From: CAYJAZ01 sp964370095
GTDB taxonomy: Bacteria > Desulfobacterota > Desulfovibrionia > Desulfovibrionales > Desulfovibrionaceae
Reading direction: 5' to 3'
DNA length: 26,687 nucleotides
Assembly: GCA_964370095.1 (NCBI GenBank)
Contig: CAYJHJ010000024.1
Span: 1 to 26,687, forward strand
Numbering within the stretch: the stretch's first letter is position 1; the number at the start of each line of letters is the position of its first letter. Of this stretch, positions 15,590 to 24,125 are shown piece by piece. The notes beneath the pieces were generated by a model. The model was not told where the DNA came from, ran no database searches, and saw only the letters and a program-made list of their open reading frames with translations. The translations under genes were made by a program, and so were the position numbers.

Positions 15590-17590
15590 TTATTTTTCAC
15601 TTTGCCCTAAAAGCAATCTCTTATGTGATTGAATTATTTCAGGAATAAGTTCAGGGTGGGCTAAAGAAGTGGTGTCTCCTATAGCCTCATATTCACCGCT
15701 TGAAATTTTTCTCAAGATACGGCGAATAATTTTGCCTGAAAGTGTTTTTGGCAGTTCACGAACAAACATAATTTGATCGGGGCTTGCAAGTGCACCGATA
15801 TTTGTTCTAACCCAAGTGCGAAGTTCTTTACGCAAGTCTTCTGTCCAGTCAACCTCATTTGCAAGGGCAACATAGGCATATATCGCTTCACCCTTGATAT
15901 CATGCGGCATAGGCACAACAGCAGCTTCACCGACAGCGGAATGTGCCACAAGTACAGATTCAATTTCTGCTGTGCTTAATCTATGGCCTGAAACGTTTAT
16001 TGAGTCATCTATACGCCCTAGAATGAAATAGAAGCCTTGATCATCAACCCTTACGCCATCACCTGACCAATAGCAGCCTTGGAAGCGACTAAAATAACTT
16101 TTAAATTTTTCAGGATTTTTATAAACATCAATCATAAGCCCCGGCCAAGGCTTGCTTATGCAAAGGTGGCCACCCTCTGTGCCATCGTCAGCGGCTTCAT
16201 TTGTATCACTGGCAATAATTGTTGCATTGATGCCAGGAAGAGGCTGAGTAACCGAACCAGGTTTAAGCTTTGTTGCATAAGGAAGAGGCGATAGCATAAC
16301 GCCGCCTGTTTCAGTTTGCCACCATGTGTCAACAATAGGAAGATCACCTTTACCTATATGATTATGATACCACATCCAAGCTTCAGGGTTCATAGGTTCA
16401 CCAACAGAGCCAAGAATACGCAAGGAAGAAAGGTCATATCTTTTTGTCCATTCAACGCCTTGCCTCATGAGTGAGCGAACAACTGTCGGTGCAGTATAGA
16501 AAATATTTACTCTAAATTTTTCAATGATTTTCCAGAATCTATCAGGTCGTGGCCATGTTGGAGTGCCTTCAAACATAATTGTTGTTGCACCTAAAGATAA
16601 AGGCCCATACACAAGATATGTATGCCCTGTAATCCAGCCACAGTCAGCCGTGCACCAATACACGTCTGAATCTTTCATATCAAAAACCCATTGTGTGGTA
16701 TGTGCTGCATAAGTCAGATAACCGCCGGTGGAGTGCACAACACCTGTTGGCTTGCCTGTGCTTCCTGATGTGTGAAGAATAAAGAGTGGATCCATAGCAT
16801 CCATTGACTCACAAGGATAGTCAGAATCAAGATTAAAATCATTCAAAAGATCTTCCCACCAGATATCTCTGCCTTTAAGCATAGGAATATCTTGATTGCC
16901 ACGATTTACAACAATAACTTTTTCAACGCTTGGGCATTGATTTAAAATCTTATCTAAATTTTCTTTTAGAGGTTTTGGAGCACCTCCACGCATTACGCAA
17001 TCAGCAGTGATAACAACTTTTGCCTCACAGTCATAGATACGGCCTTGCACCCCGCCATCAGCATAACCTGTGAAAATTGCAGTATGAATAGCACCTATGC
17101 GAGCACAAGCAAGCATTGAAATAACAAGTTCTGGAATCATAGGAAGATAAAGTGCCACTTTATCGCCTTTTTTCACTCCTAAAGCTGCCAAACCTGCTGC
17201 AACAGTACACACGCTTGTGTAAAGCATTTGATAGGTATAGGCACGCACATCCATTTCTTGCTCGCCTTGCCAAATAAGTGCAGCTTTATTTCTTCTGTCT
17301 GTGATAATATGTCTATCAACACAGTTATAAGCGGCATTTAATCTACCGCCTTCAAACCAAGCCACCTTTGGAATTGTAAAATCTGTGCTTTGCACAGTAT
17401 CCCAAGGCTTAAACCAGTGCAAAAGAGCTCTTGCTCTTTCAGCCCAAAATTCATCACTTTCTTCTTTGGCATAATTAGTTATTAGATCAAGCTCTTTTCT
17501 GTTACGAATACGAGCTATGTCCTTACCATGCCTTGGTGGAAGATAGGTGCGACTTTCCTGTAAAAGACTTTTAATTTTATCATCAGACAT
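15590..17590 (-). CDS. acs: Acetyl-CoA synthetase, AMP-forming
   Basis: It converts acetate, ATP and CoA to acetyl-CoA, AMP and PPi through an acetyl-adenylate. Motifs are complete: the phosphate-binding TSGSTGKPTG (274-283), WWQTETGG (423-430) whose Trp restricts the acyl pocket to acetate or propionate, the hinge and ATP-binding SGDGVRVDDQGFYFILGRIDD, and Lys620 in LSGKIIRRILRK, the catalytic and acetylation-controlled lysine. The 666-residue length is typical. A segment near 172-182 (IFTGYADGGVQGR) differs from the usual FGGFS wording, so propionate use is not excluded. The gene is a single transcription unit with its own extended -10 promoter, a 60-70 base leader and a terminator, and is not coupled to recJ. 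Confidence 0.94.
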   Translation of the reverse strand: MSDDKIKSLLQESRTYLPPRHGKDIARIRNRKELDLITNYAKEESDEFWAERARALLHWFKPWDTVQSTDFTIPKVAWFEGGRLNAAYNCVDRHIITDRRNKAALIWQGEQEMDVRAYTYQMLYTSVCTVAAGLAALGVKKGDKVALYLPMIPELVISMLACARIGAIHTAIFTGYADGGVQGRIYDCEAKVVITADCVMRGGAPKPLKENLDKILNQCPSVEKVIVVNRGNQDIPMLKGRDIWWEDLLNDFNLDSDYPCESMDAMDPLFILHTSGSTGKPTGVVHSTGGYLTYAAHTTQWVFDMKDSDVYWCTADCGWITGHTYLVYGPLSLGATTIMFEGTPTWPRPDRFWKIIEKFRVNIFYTAPTVVRSLMRQGVEWTKRYDLSSLRILGSVGEPMNPEAWMWYHNHIGKGDLPIVDTWWQTETGGVMLSPLPYATKLKPGSVTQPLPGINATIIASDTNEAADDGTEGGHLCISKPWPGLMIDVYKNPEKFKSYFSRFQGCYWSGDGVRVDDQGFYFILGRIDDSINVSGHRLSTAEIESVLVAHSAVGEAAVVPMPHDIKGEAIYAYVALANEVDWTEDLRKELRTWVRTNIGALASPDQIMFVRELPKTLSGKIIRRILRKISSGEYEAIGDTTSLAHPELIPEIIQSHKRLLLGQSEK

Positions 17591-17660
17591 AAAGCAACCC
17601 CATTTTAAAAGTTAGTTTAACATTTTCAATTTGATGTTCTTGATTTTCTTGTAAAAAAAA

Positions 17661-17689
17661 TGTATAGCAAGATAAATAAAGCTTGTCAA
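17661..17689 (-). promoter_or_regulatory. Strong sigma-70 promoter of acs
   Basis: On the minus strand a perfect TTGACA (17684-17689), a 17-base spacer ending TGC (extended -10) and TATACA (17661-17666) make the best promoter in the window. The predicted start near 17654 leaves a leader of about 64 bases. Confidence 0.8.
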
Positions 17690-17691
17690 GC
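17681..17691. promoter_or_regulatory. Inverted repeat over the acs -35 box (possible operator)
   Basis: GCTTG-T-CAAGC is a perfect five-base inverted repeat around one central base and covers the whole -35 hexamer. A regulator binding here would block or alter RNA polymerase access. It is short enough to be chance. Confidence 0.35.
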
Positions 17692-17706
17692 AAGGGGCTA
17701 TAAAAC

Positions 17707-17724
17707 TGTTTGCTAGTTCAAACA
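17707..17724 (-). terminator. Weak hairpin after recJ (possible terminator)
   Basis: TGTTTG and CAAACA form a six-base-pair stem with a six-base loop about ten bases after the recJ stop. On the minus strand it is followed by only four Ts after a G, so termination may be partial. Confidence 0.4.
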
Positions 17725-17734
17725 ACTTTTATTT

Positions 17735-19504
17735 TTAGTGTATGTCCTTAATTTTCATGCATATCTGAGCTGAATTATTATATGTATCTATTTCGATATT
17801 ATATGCAATATCAACACATTCGCCAACCTTATGCGAAAAATTTGCTACATTCCATAACTTTGACTGCAGCCTCTGCCCTGATTTTTTATCAAGAACTTCA
17901 AGCTTTAAATGCTTGCCATACCCAAAAGGCTCAAGCTTAGTTATTTCAACTTCCTTGCTTGCATACACAGGTTCACTATTACCAATCCCAAAAGGCTCTA
18001 ATAATTCAAGCTCTTTCAGGAAATTATAATTTGAAACATCACTGAAATTGACTTCATCTTCAATAAAAAGTGAAGGCTGTAAAACATTTTCCCCGCAAAA
18101 ATCTTTGAAGCAAGAATTAAATGAATTTCTGAAATTTTCAATGGCTTCAGGCAAAATTTTCAAACCTGCGGCATATTCATGCCCGCCAAAAGAGAGTAAA
18201 TGCTCATTACTTTTTAATAACGCATTATGAAGATGAAATTTTCTTATGGAGCGCCCTGAACCTTTGAGGCAATCAGAAGATTGATCTTTTGTAAGAATAA
18301 AAGTGGGTTTATAAAATTTTTCAACCATACGAGAAGCCACTATACCTATAACTCCTTGGTTCCAATTATCGCTCACAAGCACTAAAGTGGGGTCATTTTG
18401 ATAGTTTAAAGCTTGTTCAGCTGCTTGAGCCACAATTTCTTCTTCTTCTTTTTTTCTTAGAAAATTCCACTCATCAAGCTGAATAGCAAGTTTTTTTGCT
18501 TCTGTATAGTCTGTTGAAATCAGAAGCTCAAAGGCAATGCGAGGATTATCCATTCTTCCTGCGGCATTTATTCTTGGGGCTAAACCAAAAGAAATTTGCC
18601 CTGCGCTAAGGCTGGCACGCGGTGCATAACCTGAAATTTCCTTCAAGGCCCTTATGCCCACCCTGTCTGCTTCCTTTATTTTCAGCAAACCATTTTTCAC
18701 TAAAATTCTGTTTTGCCCTATAAGCGGCATCATATCGGCAATAGTACCTAAAGCAACAAGATCAAGAAATTCACGCATATCGCATTTTGTGCCAAAGCTT
18801 TCATATAGAGCATTATTGAGATGGCATAAAAAGAAAAAAGCCACGCCAACACCTGCAAGGCGTATGTCTTTAGCAATAATTTCAGTGCTTTCCTTTACAA
18901 TATAAGGATTGATAATTGCATCTGCTTTTGGCAAAATTTCAGGCAAAAGGTGATGATCGGTAATAATTACTTCAACATTTCTTTCTTTTGCATAATCAAT
19001 AGCTTCTACATCAGAAATTCCGCAATCCACGGTTATAAGAACTTCAAAACCCTCATCTATATAGCTTTTTAAAATCGCTTGATTTATGCCATAACCTTGC
19101 TCCCTACTTGGAACATGGTTATAAATCACATAATCATGCTTTTTAAAAAATTCATAGCATAAGGCAGAACTTGTAATTCCATCTGCATCATAGTCGCCCC
19201 AAACAAGAATTTTCTTTTTATTCTTGATGGCTTGAACAATTATATTTGATGATTTTTCTACATCAGGCAAAAATCTTGGGTGCAAAAGTTTTTTTAAAGA
19301 AGGATTTAGAAAAACATCAAAGGCGTCAAAAAGCTGCTGCTCGTTTCCATCATCAAAGAAGTGTGGGTATTGGTTATAAAGCCTTGAAAGAAGCAATGAA
19401 GTAAATTGAGGACTCAAATCCATTTTATAGGAAATTTCATTTACAAAACGAGAGAGTTGAAGATTTTTCTCAACCAAATTCCACTCTTTTTGTAAATTGT
19501 TCAT
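17735..19504 (-). CDS. recJ: Single-stranded-DNA-specific exonuclease RecJ
   Basis: RecJ degrades single-stranded DNA 5' to 3' in recombination, mismatch repair and RecFOR-type gap repair, which fits recO elsewhere in the window. The DHH phosphoesterase motifs are all present: WGDYDADGITS (Asp104, Asp106, Asp108), ITVDCGISD (Asp160), ITDHHLLPE (Asp183-His184-His185), and the DHHA1 motif SFGGHEYAAGL. At 589 aa it matches the family. AAGGA lies seven bases before the ATG. It is last in the string gmk-pyrF-TPR-recJ, 35 bases after the TPR gene, and is followed by a weak hairpin and the acs promoter. Confidence 0.94.
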   Translation of the reverse strand: MNNLQKEWNLVEKNLQLSRFVNEISYKMDLSPQFTSLLLSRLYNQYPHFFDDGNEQQLFDAFDVFLNPSLKKLLHPRFLPDVEKSSNIIVQAIKNKKKILVWGDYDADGITSSALCYEFFKKHDYVIYNHVPSREQGYGINQAILKSYIDEGFEVLITVDCGISDVEAIDYAKERNVEVIITDHHLLPEILPKADAIINPYIVKESTEIIAKDIRLAGVGVAFFFLCHLNNALYESFGTKCDMREFLDLVALGTIADMMPLIGQNRILVKNGLLKIKEADRVGIRALKEISGYAPRASLSAGQISFGLAPRINAAGRMDNPRIAFELLISTDYTEAKKLAIQLDEWNFLRKKEEEEIVAQAAEQALNYQNDPTLVLVSDNWNQGVIGIVASRMVEKFYKPTFILTKDQSSDCLKGSGRSIRKFHLHNALLKSNEHLLSFGGHEYAAGLKILPEAIENFRNSFNSCFKDFCGENVLQPSLFIEDEVNFSDVSNYNFLKELELLEPFGIGNSEPVYASKEVEITKLEPFGYGKHLKLEVLDKKSGQRLQSKLWNVANFSHKVGECVDIAYNIEIDTYNNSAQICMKIKDIH

Positions 19505-19539
19505 TCTATTTCCTTGAGGGTTGAAGTTTCAAATACACT

Positions 19540-20355
19540 TTATGCTTCAAATGAGCTTTCAGTGCTATATTGTGCTATAATTTCAGCCACTTGATCTTTA
19601 TCAACAAAATTTTTACCTGCCATCCAAGTAAGCATTTTTATGGCAATTTCGTTTTTGTTGTCTAATTCTAATGCTTTTTTAATGGTTATAACACAAGAGG
19701 TATAATCCTTTGCCTCAAGATATACACGTGCTATATTCAAGAAAAGGTTTGGATCTTCTTTTCCTAATTCGATAGCTTTTTCATAATATTCAAGTGCCTT
19801 ATCATACATTTGGCTTTTGCGAAGATTTATACCGAATTCATTAAATAAATGTTTATGTTCTTTTTGGAAAGCTGCATCAAGGGTAACAAGACGGCTTAAA
19901 ATGCTTTCAGCTTTATCTTTCTCACCCTGTGCCAAATAAGTAAGCCCAATACCGAAGTTTGCCTTGACATTTTCAATATCTAGCTCAAGTGCGTTTTCAT
20001 ATTCAAATTCTGCACTGAAGAGTTCATTTTTATCTCTGTGCTGGTCCCCTGCTTCAACAGCTTCATTTATTTCACGCATTTTAGGGAAAACTGTTTGCAC
20101 ATAAAACTCAAGTTCAGGCGAATATTTTTCAAGCAATTCTTCTCGACTGATAGTTTTAACCGGTCCTGTAGGAACATAGTTATGATTGAGCGATTGGATA
20201 AGAATTTCACCTGTTTTTTCATCTTGATCTACAAACCAAAAAGTTTTCATCACTGTTTTACGTGTGGTTGTGCCTGTGCCCACTTTGCGAACTTCTTGCA
20301 AAGAAAACACTCCACGCATATGTTCTTGCCCCATTCCGGTAAAGCTTCCTTTCAT
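19540..20355 (-). CDS. TPR-repeat protein with an unrecognised N-terminal domain
   Basis: A 271-residue soluble protein. The first 90 residues (MRGVFSLQEVRKVGTGTTTRKT..., then FWFVDQDEKTGEILIQSLN) form a compact, probably beta-rich part that I cannot name. From about 105 to 250 come TPR pairs, for example YENALELDIENVKANFGIG and YDKALEYYEKAIELGKEDP. There is no signal peptide. AGAG lies seven bases before the ATG; a second start eight codons in is possible. It is packed between pyrF (21 bases) and recJ (35 bases). The role is unknown; the TPRs suggest protein binding. Confidence 0.78.
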   Translation of the reverse strand: MKGSFTGMGQEHMRGVFSLQEVRKVGTGTTTRKTVMKTFWFVDQDEKTGEILIQSLNHNYVPTGPVKTISREELLEKYSPELEFYVQTVFPKMREINEAVEAGDQHRDKNELFSAEFEYENALELDIENVKANFGIGLTYLAQGEKDKAESILSRLVTLDAAFQKEHKHLFNEFGINLRKSQMYDKALEYYEKAIELGKEDPNLFLNIARVYLEAKDYTSCVITIKKALELDNKNEIAIKMLTWMAGKNFVDKDQVAEIIAQYSTESSFEA

Positions 20356-20376
20356 AATTATCTCTACTTTTTTATT

Positions 20377-21075
20377 TTAATTTGAATCTATATTTGCTTC
20401 GAGCATATTTGCCAAAATTTCTTCGGCTGCTTCAAGCGGATTTTCTGCTTTTGTAATTGGGCGGCCTACAACTAAAAAGTCTGCACCGTTTTCGATTGCA
20501 AGTTTTGGAGTCATCACTCTTTTTTGATCGCCAACTTCAGAATTTTCTAAGCGGATACCCGGACATAGAGTTAATAGTTTCGGATGCCTTTTCTTTATTT
20601 GCCCAACTTCATTTCCTGAACAAACAATACCGTTCAATTTCCAATTATAGGCTTCATCACTCAATCTGTTTGCAAGATCTTTCACTTGCCCATTATACCC
20701 TGGAATATCGCCGTCTGAAATGCTTGTAAGCACAGTAACACCAAAAACAAGGGGTTTATGTTCTTTTTCTTCAAGGCAATCTAAGGCTGCTGTAACCATA
20801 GCTTCGCCACCAACTATATGAAGCGTAAGCATATCCGCCTTATGGCTTGCTGCAGCCAAAACAGCACCACGCACAGTATTTGGAATGTCGTGTAATTTAA
20901 GATCTAAAAAAACTTTATATTGCATGGCTTTTAAAGACTGTATAAGGCGTGGCCCTTCGGTAATAAAAAGCTCTAAGCCAACTTTCACCCACTTTACTTT
21001 TCCTTTTAAAGTGTCAGCCATTTTTAATGCTTCATGAGCATCGTCAAAATCAAGTGCAACTATCAATTCAGCCAT
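20377..21075 (-). CDS. pyrF: Orotidine 5'-phosphate decarboxylase
   Basis: It catalyses the last step of UMP synthesis, decarboxylating OMP, in the cytoplasm as a TIM-barrel dimer. The catalytic Asp-Lys-Asp array is visible as DLKLHDIPNT with Asp58, Lys60 and Asp63; the opening IVALDFDD and the phosphate-binding end ADFLVVGRPIT are also typical. The 232-residue length is normal. A strong AAGGAG ribosome site lies six bases before the ATG. It follows gmk by 29 bases, so a pyrimidine and a purine step are expressed together. Confidence 0.95.
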   Translation of the reverse strand: MAELIVALDFDDAHEALKMADTLKGKVKWVKVGLELFITEGPRLIQSLKAMQYKVFLDLKLHDIPNTVRGAVLAAASHKADMLTLHIVGGEAMVTAALDCLEEKEHKPLVFGVTVLTSISDGDIPGYNGQVKDLANRLSDEAYNWKLNGIVCSGNEVGQIKKRHPKLLTLCPGIRLENSEVGDQKRVMTPKLAIENGADFLVVGRPITKAENPLEAAEEILANMLEANIDSN

Positions 21076-21104
21076 TTTTTCTCCTTACTATAATCAATAT
21101 ATCT

Positions 21105-21719
21105 TTACATATGCGGATATAAAATGCTTGTCAAAAAGCTTTTTTGCCTTCTTGGGTTAAGTTTTGCCGTAATATAACAGGCTTTAAGTTGTTCATAAGC
21201 CAAATCAATATTATCATTTAACACCCAAGCATTAAACCAGTGCGATTGTTTTATTTCATCGCTTGCATTTTGCAATCTTCGCACAATAGCTTCTTCTTTA
21301 TCTGTGCCTCTTGTTCTCAATCTTCTTTCAAGCTCTTCAAGGCTTGGCGGGAAGAGGAAAACAAAGAAAGAATTTGGCAAAGACAGTGAGAGTTGCAGAG
21401 CTCCTTGAACATCAATATCAAAAAGAATATCATGCCCTTTTGCTAAATTTGCTTCAACTTCTTGCAAAGGTGTTCCGTAATAGTTTCCATGAACTTCTGC
21501 CCATTCTGCAAAGGAATTTTCACGAATTTTTTGTTCAAACTCTTTTCTTTCAAGAAAGTAATAATCTTTTCCGTCAACTTCACCCTCACGTGCAGGACGA
21601 GTGGTGCATGACACCGAAAATTTAAAGTCAGGAAAATCTTTTAAAAGCATTTTAACAAGTGTGCTTTTTCCTGTTCCTGACGGTGCTGTTATTACTAAAG
21701 GAAGTCCGTTTTCTATCAT
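21105..21719 (-). CDS. gmk: Guanylate kinase
   Basis: It phosphorylates GMP or dGMP to the diphosphate using ATP. The P-loop APSGTGKST is at 12-20, followed by the GMP-binding SCTTRPAREGEVDGKDYYFL, which is almost invariant in the family. The 204-residue length is typical. The start lies three bases after the remA stop, with AGGG inside the end of remA as ribosome site, so the two are coupled. In many bacteria gmk is followed by rpoZ (omega); here pyrF follows instead. Confidence 0.96.
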   Translation of the reverse strand: MIENGLPLVITAPSGTGKSTLVKMLLKDFPDFKFSVSCTTRPAREGEVDGKDYYFLERKEFEQKIRENSFAEWAEVHGNYYGTPLQEVEANLAKGHDILFDIDVQGALQLSLSLPNSFFVFLFPPSLEELERRLRTRGTDKEEAIVRRLQNASDEIKQSHWFNAWVLNDNIDLAYEQLKACYITAKLNPRRQKSFLTSILYPHM

Positions 21720-21722
21720 ATT

Positions 21723-21974
21723 CTAACCCTCATTCACACTTTCAAGTCTTTGCATAACTGTTTCTGGACTTACTGCTGAAAGAATAACATGATTTGAATC
21801 AGTTATGATAAAAGAACGAGTTCGCCTGCCTTGCGTGGCATCTATCAAGCGTCCGTCATTTTTTGCATCTTCTTTTAATCGACGCATTGGTGAAGAGCTT
21901 GGCAAAACCACTGAAACTATTCTATTTCTCAAAACATAGTTTCCAAGACCTATATGTATTACTTTATTTTGCAT
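21723..21974 (-). CDS. remA: RemA-like (DUF370) small DNA-binding regulator
   Basis: An 83-residue protein of the DUF370 family. The wording IHIGLGNYVLRNRIVSVVLPSSSP, then DGRLIDATQGRRTRSFIITD and VILSAVSPETVMQR, matches it end to end. In Bacillus subtilis RemA activates biofilm matrix and osmoprotection genes and binds DNA as a ring; outside Firmicutes its role is little studied. AAGG lies seven bases before the ATG. It is directly upstream of gmk, a widely conserved pairing, but the yicC gene often found before it is absent and mnmE sits there instead. The symbol is by homology only. Confidence 0.88.
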   Translation of the reverse strand: MQNKVIHIGLGNYVLRNRIVSVVLPSSSPMRRLKEDAKNDGRLIDATQGRRTRSFIITDSNHVILSAVSPETVMQRLESVNEG

Positions 21975-21994
21975 GTAAAACCTTGTTGTATTCC

Positions 21995-23359
21995 TTATTT
22001 ACCTACACAGAAATTTGAAAAAATAGAATTAACTATTTCCTCTGTGATTATCTCCCCTGTGATTTCACCTAGAAGCTTCACAGCTTCATTGAGGTGAATT
22101 GCCAAAGCATCAGGTGGAACAAAAAGAGCATTTGCATGAAAAAGCTCAAGCTCTTCCTTTGCTTTTCCAAGTAAATGTGCTTGGCGCATATTTGGTGCAA
22201 GCTCATCACCCAAAGGAATTTGTGCCGATAAAATTTCATACATTTTTTTTGCCAATTCATCAATACCTATCCCCTCCTTTGCAGAAACAGGATAAACAGC
22301 GAATTTTGGGAAGGCATCGCCAGCTACTTCAATAATATCACACTTATTCCAAATAAGCAAAACCTTTGCATTCGGATTTATTTTTTCCAAAAAAGTAAGA
22401 TGCTCTTTGTCTTTTTCAAAGTTTGAATTAACGTCTAGCACATACAAAATCATGCGTGCTTCTTCAAAAAGTTTATAGGCTGACTGTATGCCCTCAAGTT
22501 CAATCGTATCAGAAGTTTCTTCTTTTACGCGTATACCTGCTGTATCTACCAAACGCACAGGAAAGTCTTGAATTTTTATCACTTCTTCAATATAATCACG
22601 TGTTGTGCCTGCCTGTGCTGTAACAATAGCCCTATACCTTCCAAGCAAAGCATTGAACAAGCTTGATTTTCCTGCATTTACTTTGCCTGCAAGAACAATT
22701 AAAGAGCCATCTCTCCATGGTTTTGTTCTTTCATAAGCCAATATAAGATTAGCGATTTGATTTTTTATATCTGTGGCACTATTTAGAAAATCAGAAATGT
22801 CAGGTAATTCTTCTTCTGAAAAATCAAGCTCATACAAAAGGTTTTGCATAATACTTTCCAAAGAAGTTCTTAATTCTTTGATTTTCTTTCCTAAAAGCCC
22901 ACTTAATTTTGCTTCACCAAGCTTTGTGCTTTCCAAAGAAGGAGCATTGATAATTTCAATCACTGCTTCTGCCTGGCTTAGGTCAATCCTGCCATTTAGA
23001 AAAGCTCTTTTTGTGAATTCACCTGGGCTTGCAAATTCAGCCCCATGAAAGAAACAAGCTTGCAATAAAGCCTCTAGAAGATTTGGGTTTCCATGGCAGT
23101 GAAGTTCAACTGTGTCTTCAGCTGTATAGGAAAAAGGCTTTTTCATATACACAGCCATTCCCTCATCTAGGTATTTACCCTCTTTATCAAGAAAATGCCC
23201 ATAATAAAGATAACGAGCTTCAATGCTAGTTTTAGGATTTTTAAAGACAAAAAGCTTTTTTAATATATCAAGAGCTTTATCCCCTGATATGCGTATGATG
23301 CCTATCCCGCCCGATAAAGTTTGCGAATAAGCAGTAGCTATTGCCGCGATTGTTGACAT
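21995..23359 (-). CDS. mnmE: tRNA modification GTPase MnmE
   Basis: With MnmG it installs the 5-carboxymethylaminomethyl group on the wobble uridine of certain tRNAs. The N-terminal folate-binding domain (about 1-118), helical domain and inserted GTPase are complete: G1 GKVNAGKS (225-232), GTTRDYIEE (251-259), DTAG (272-275) and NKCD (338-341). The C-terminus ends in CVGK, the family's conserved C-x-G-K whose cysteine is important for modification. At 454 aa it is full length. The ATG overlaps the stop of the preceding TPR gene as TAATG, so translation is probably coupled to the cytochrome-maturation operon; remA follows after 20 bases. Confidence 0.96.
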   Translation of the reverse strand: MSTIAAIATAYSQTLSGGIGIIRISGDKALDILKKLFVFKNPKTSIEARYLYYGHFLDKEGKYLDEGMAVYMKKPFSYTAEDTVELHCHGNPNLLEALLQACFFHGAEFASPGEFTKRAFLNGRIDLSQAEAVIEIINAPSLESTKLGEAKLSGLLGKKIKELRTSLESIMQNLLYELDFSEEELPDISDFLNSATDIKNQIANLILAYERTKPWRDGSLIVLAGKVNAGKSSLFNALLGRYRAIVTAQAGTTRDYIEEVIKIQDFPVRLVDTAGIRVKEETSDTIELEGIQSAYKLFEEARMILYVLDVNSNFEKDKEHLTFLEKINPNAKVLLIWNKCDIIEVAGDAFPKFAVYPVSAKEGIGIDELAKKMYEILSAQIPLGDELAPNMRQAHLLGKAKEELELFHANALFVPPDALAIHLNEAVKLLGEITGEIITEEIVNSIFSNFCVGK

Positions 23360-23994
23360 TACAAGCCTGCCAATTCCTTTTCTATGCTTGCTTTAAGAAC
23401 TTCATCAAGATTTGGAAATTCCAAAGCTTTTTGAAGATGTTCTTTCGCTTTTTCTTTATTATCAAGATTATAAATATATAAGATTGAAAGGCTGTAGCGA
23501 GTTGCAGGCATTTCTTCAAGCACAAGTGAGCGCTCAAAAGCCATAGCAGCTTCAGCAGCTTCACCAAGTTGACTGTAAGCAACACCTGATAAATAAGCAG
23601 CTTTTGCACTCATAGGATCGATTGTGCTTGCCCTTGTTGAGAAATTAAGCATGCCTACATAATCTTCTGCTTCAAAAAACAAGAGTGCCAGCTCAAGAAA
23701 TACTTCAGGATTATTTGGTTCAGCTTGAATTCTTTGCATAAGTTCGCCGGCTTTGTTGGAAAACTCTTCGCTTACCTCTTTGTTAAACATAGATGACATG
23801 TTCATCATGTTTGACATACCACCCTCATTTGAAGGCATTGTTGTTTCATTCATTCCGCCCATTTCATTAGACGGTGGCATTTGCATCTTTGTTTCTTGCA
23901 CCATATCATGAGCAAAATGATAATATATTGTGGTTGCTGCTATAGCAATCATTCCCAATAACATAAAAAAAAGTGTGAGTTTGCGTGCATTCAT
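23359..23994 (-). CDS. Membrane-anchored TPR protein with Met-rich linker (CcmI/CcmH-like)
   Basis: This 211-residue protein has one N-terminal membrane helix (about 7-25) that should place the rest in the periplasm. A linker from 31 to 69 follows with 11 methionines in 39 residues, mixed with Gly, Ser and Asn. Residues 75-205 are TPR pairs (PEVFLELALLFFEAEDYVG; AYLSGVAYSQLGEAAEAAM). Its place directly after ccmD suggests the CcmI / CcmH C-terminal role: a TPR chaperone presenting apocytochrome c for heme attachment. It overlaps ccmD and mnmE by one base each (TAATG). The Met-rich linker is not part of CcmI as I know it and may bind copper or be only a flexible spacer. Confidence 0.72.
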   Translation of the reverse strand: MNARKLTLFFMLLGMIAIAATTIYYHFAHDMVQETKMQMPPSNEMGGMNETTMPSNEGGMSNMMNMSSMFNKEVSEEFSNKAGELMQRIQAEPNNPEVFLELALLFFEAEDYVGMLNFSTRASTIDPMSAKAAYLSGVAYSQLGEAAEAAMAFERSLVLEEMPATRYSLSILYIYNLDNKEKAKEHLQKALEFPNLDEVLKASIEKELAGL

Positions 23995-24125
23995 TATTTA
24001 CTACTCTGAAATCTTTCAAATTTTTTATCTAAATTCTTTTGGTTTGCCACTAAAAAAGTTATGTAGCCTCCAATCCCCAGCCAGATTACAATATTTACAG
24101 CCATTAATGCGGTTAAACTATCCAT
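23994..24125 (-). CDS. ccmD: CcmD-like small membrane protein, 43 aa
   Basis: A short reading frame fills the space between ccmC and the TPR gene. It starts MDSLTALMAV, has one membrane helix (about 8-27, VIWLGIGGYITFLV) and ends with a charged tail (NQKNLDKKFERFQ). That is the layout of CcmD, which in the Ccm system bridges CcmABC and the heme chaperone CcmE. A strong GGAAGG ribosome site lies just before the ATG, the ATG is 11 bases after ccmC, and the TAA overlaps the next start as TAATG. Position and topology carry the call, because CcmD sequences are poorly conserved. Confidence 0.85.
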   Translation of the reverse strand: MDSLTALMAVNIVIWLGIGGYITFLVANQKNLDKKFERFQSSK

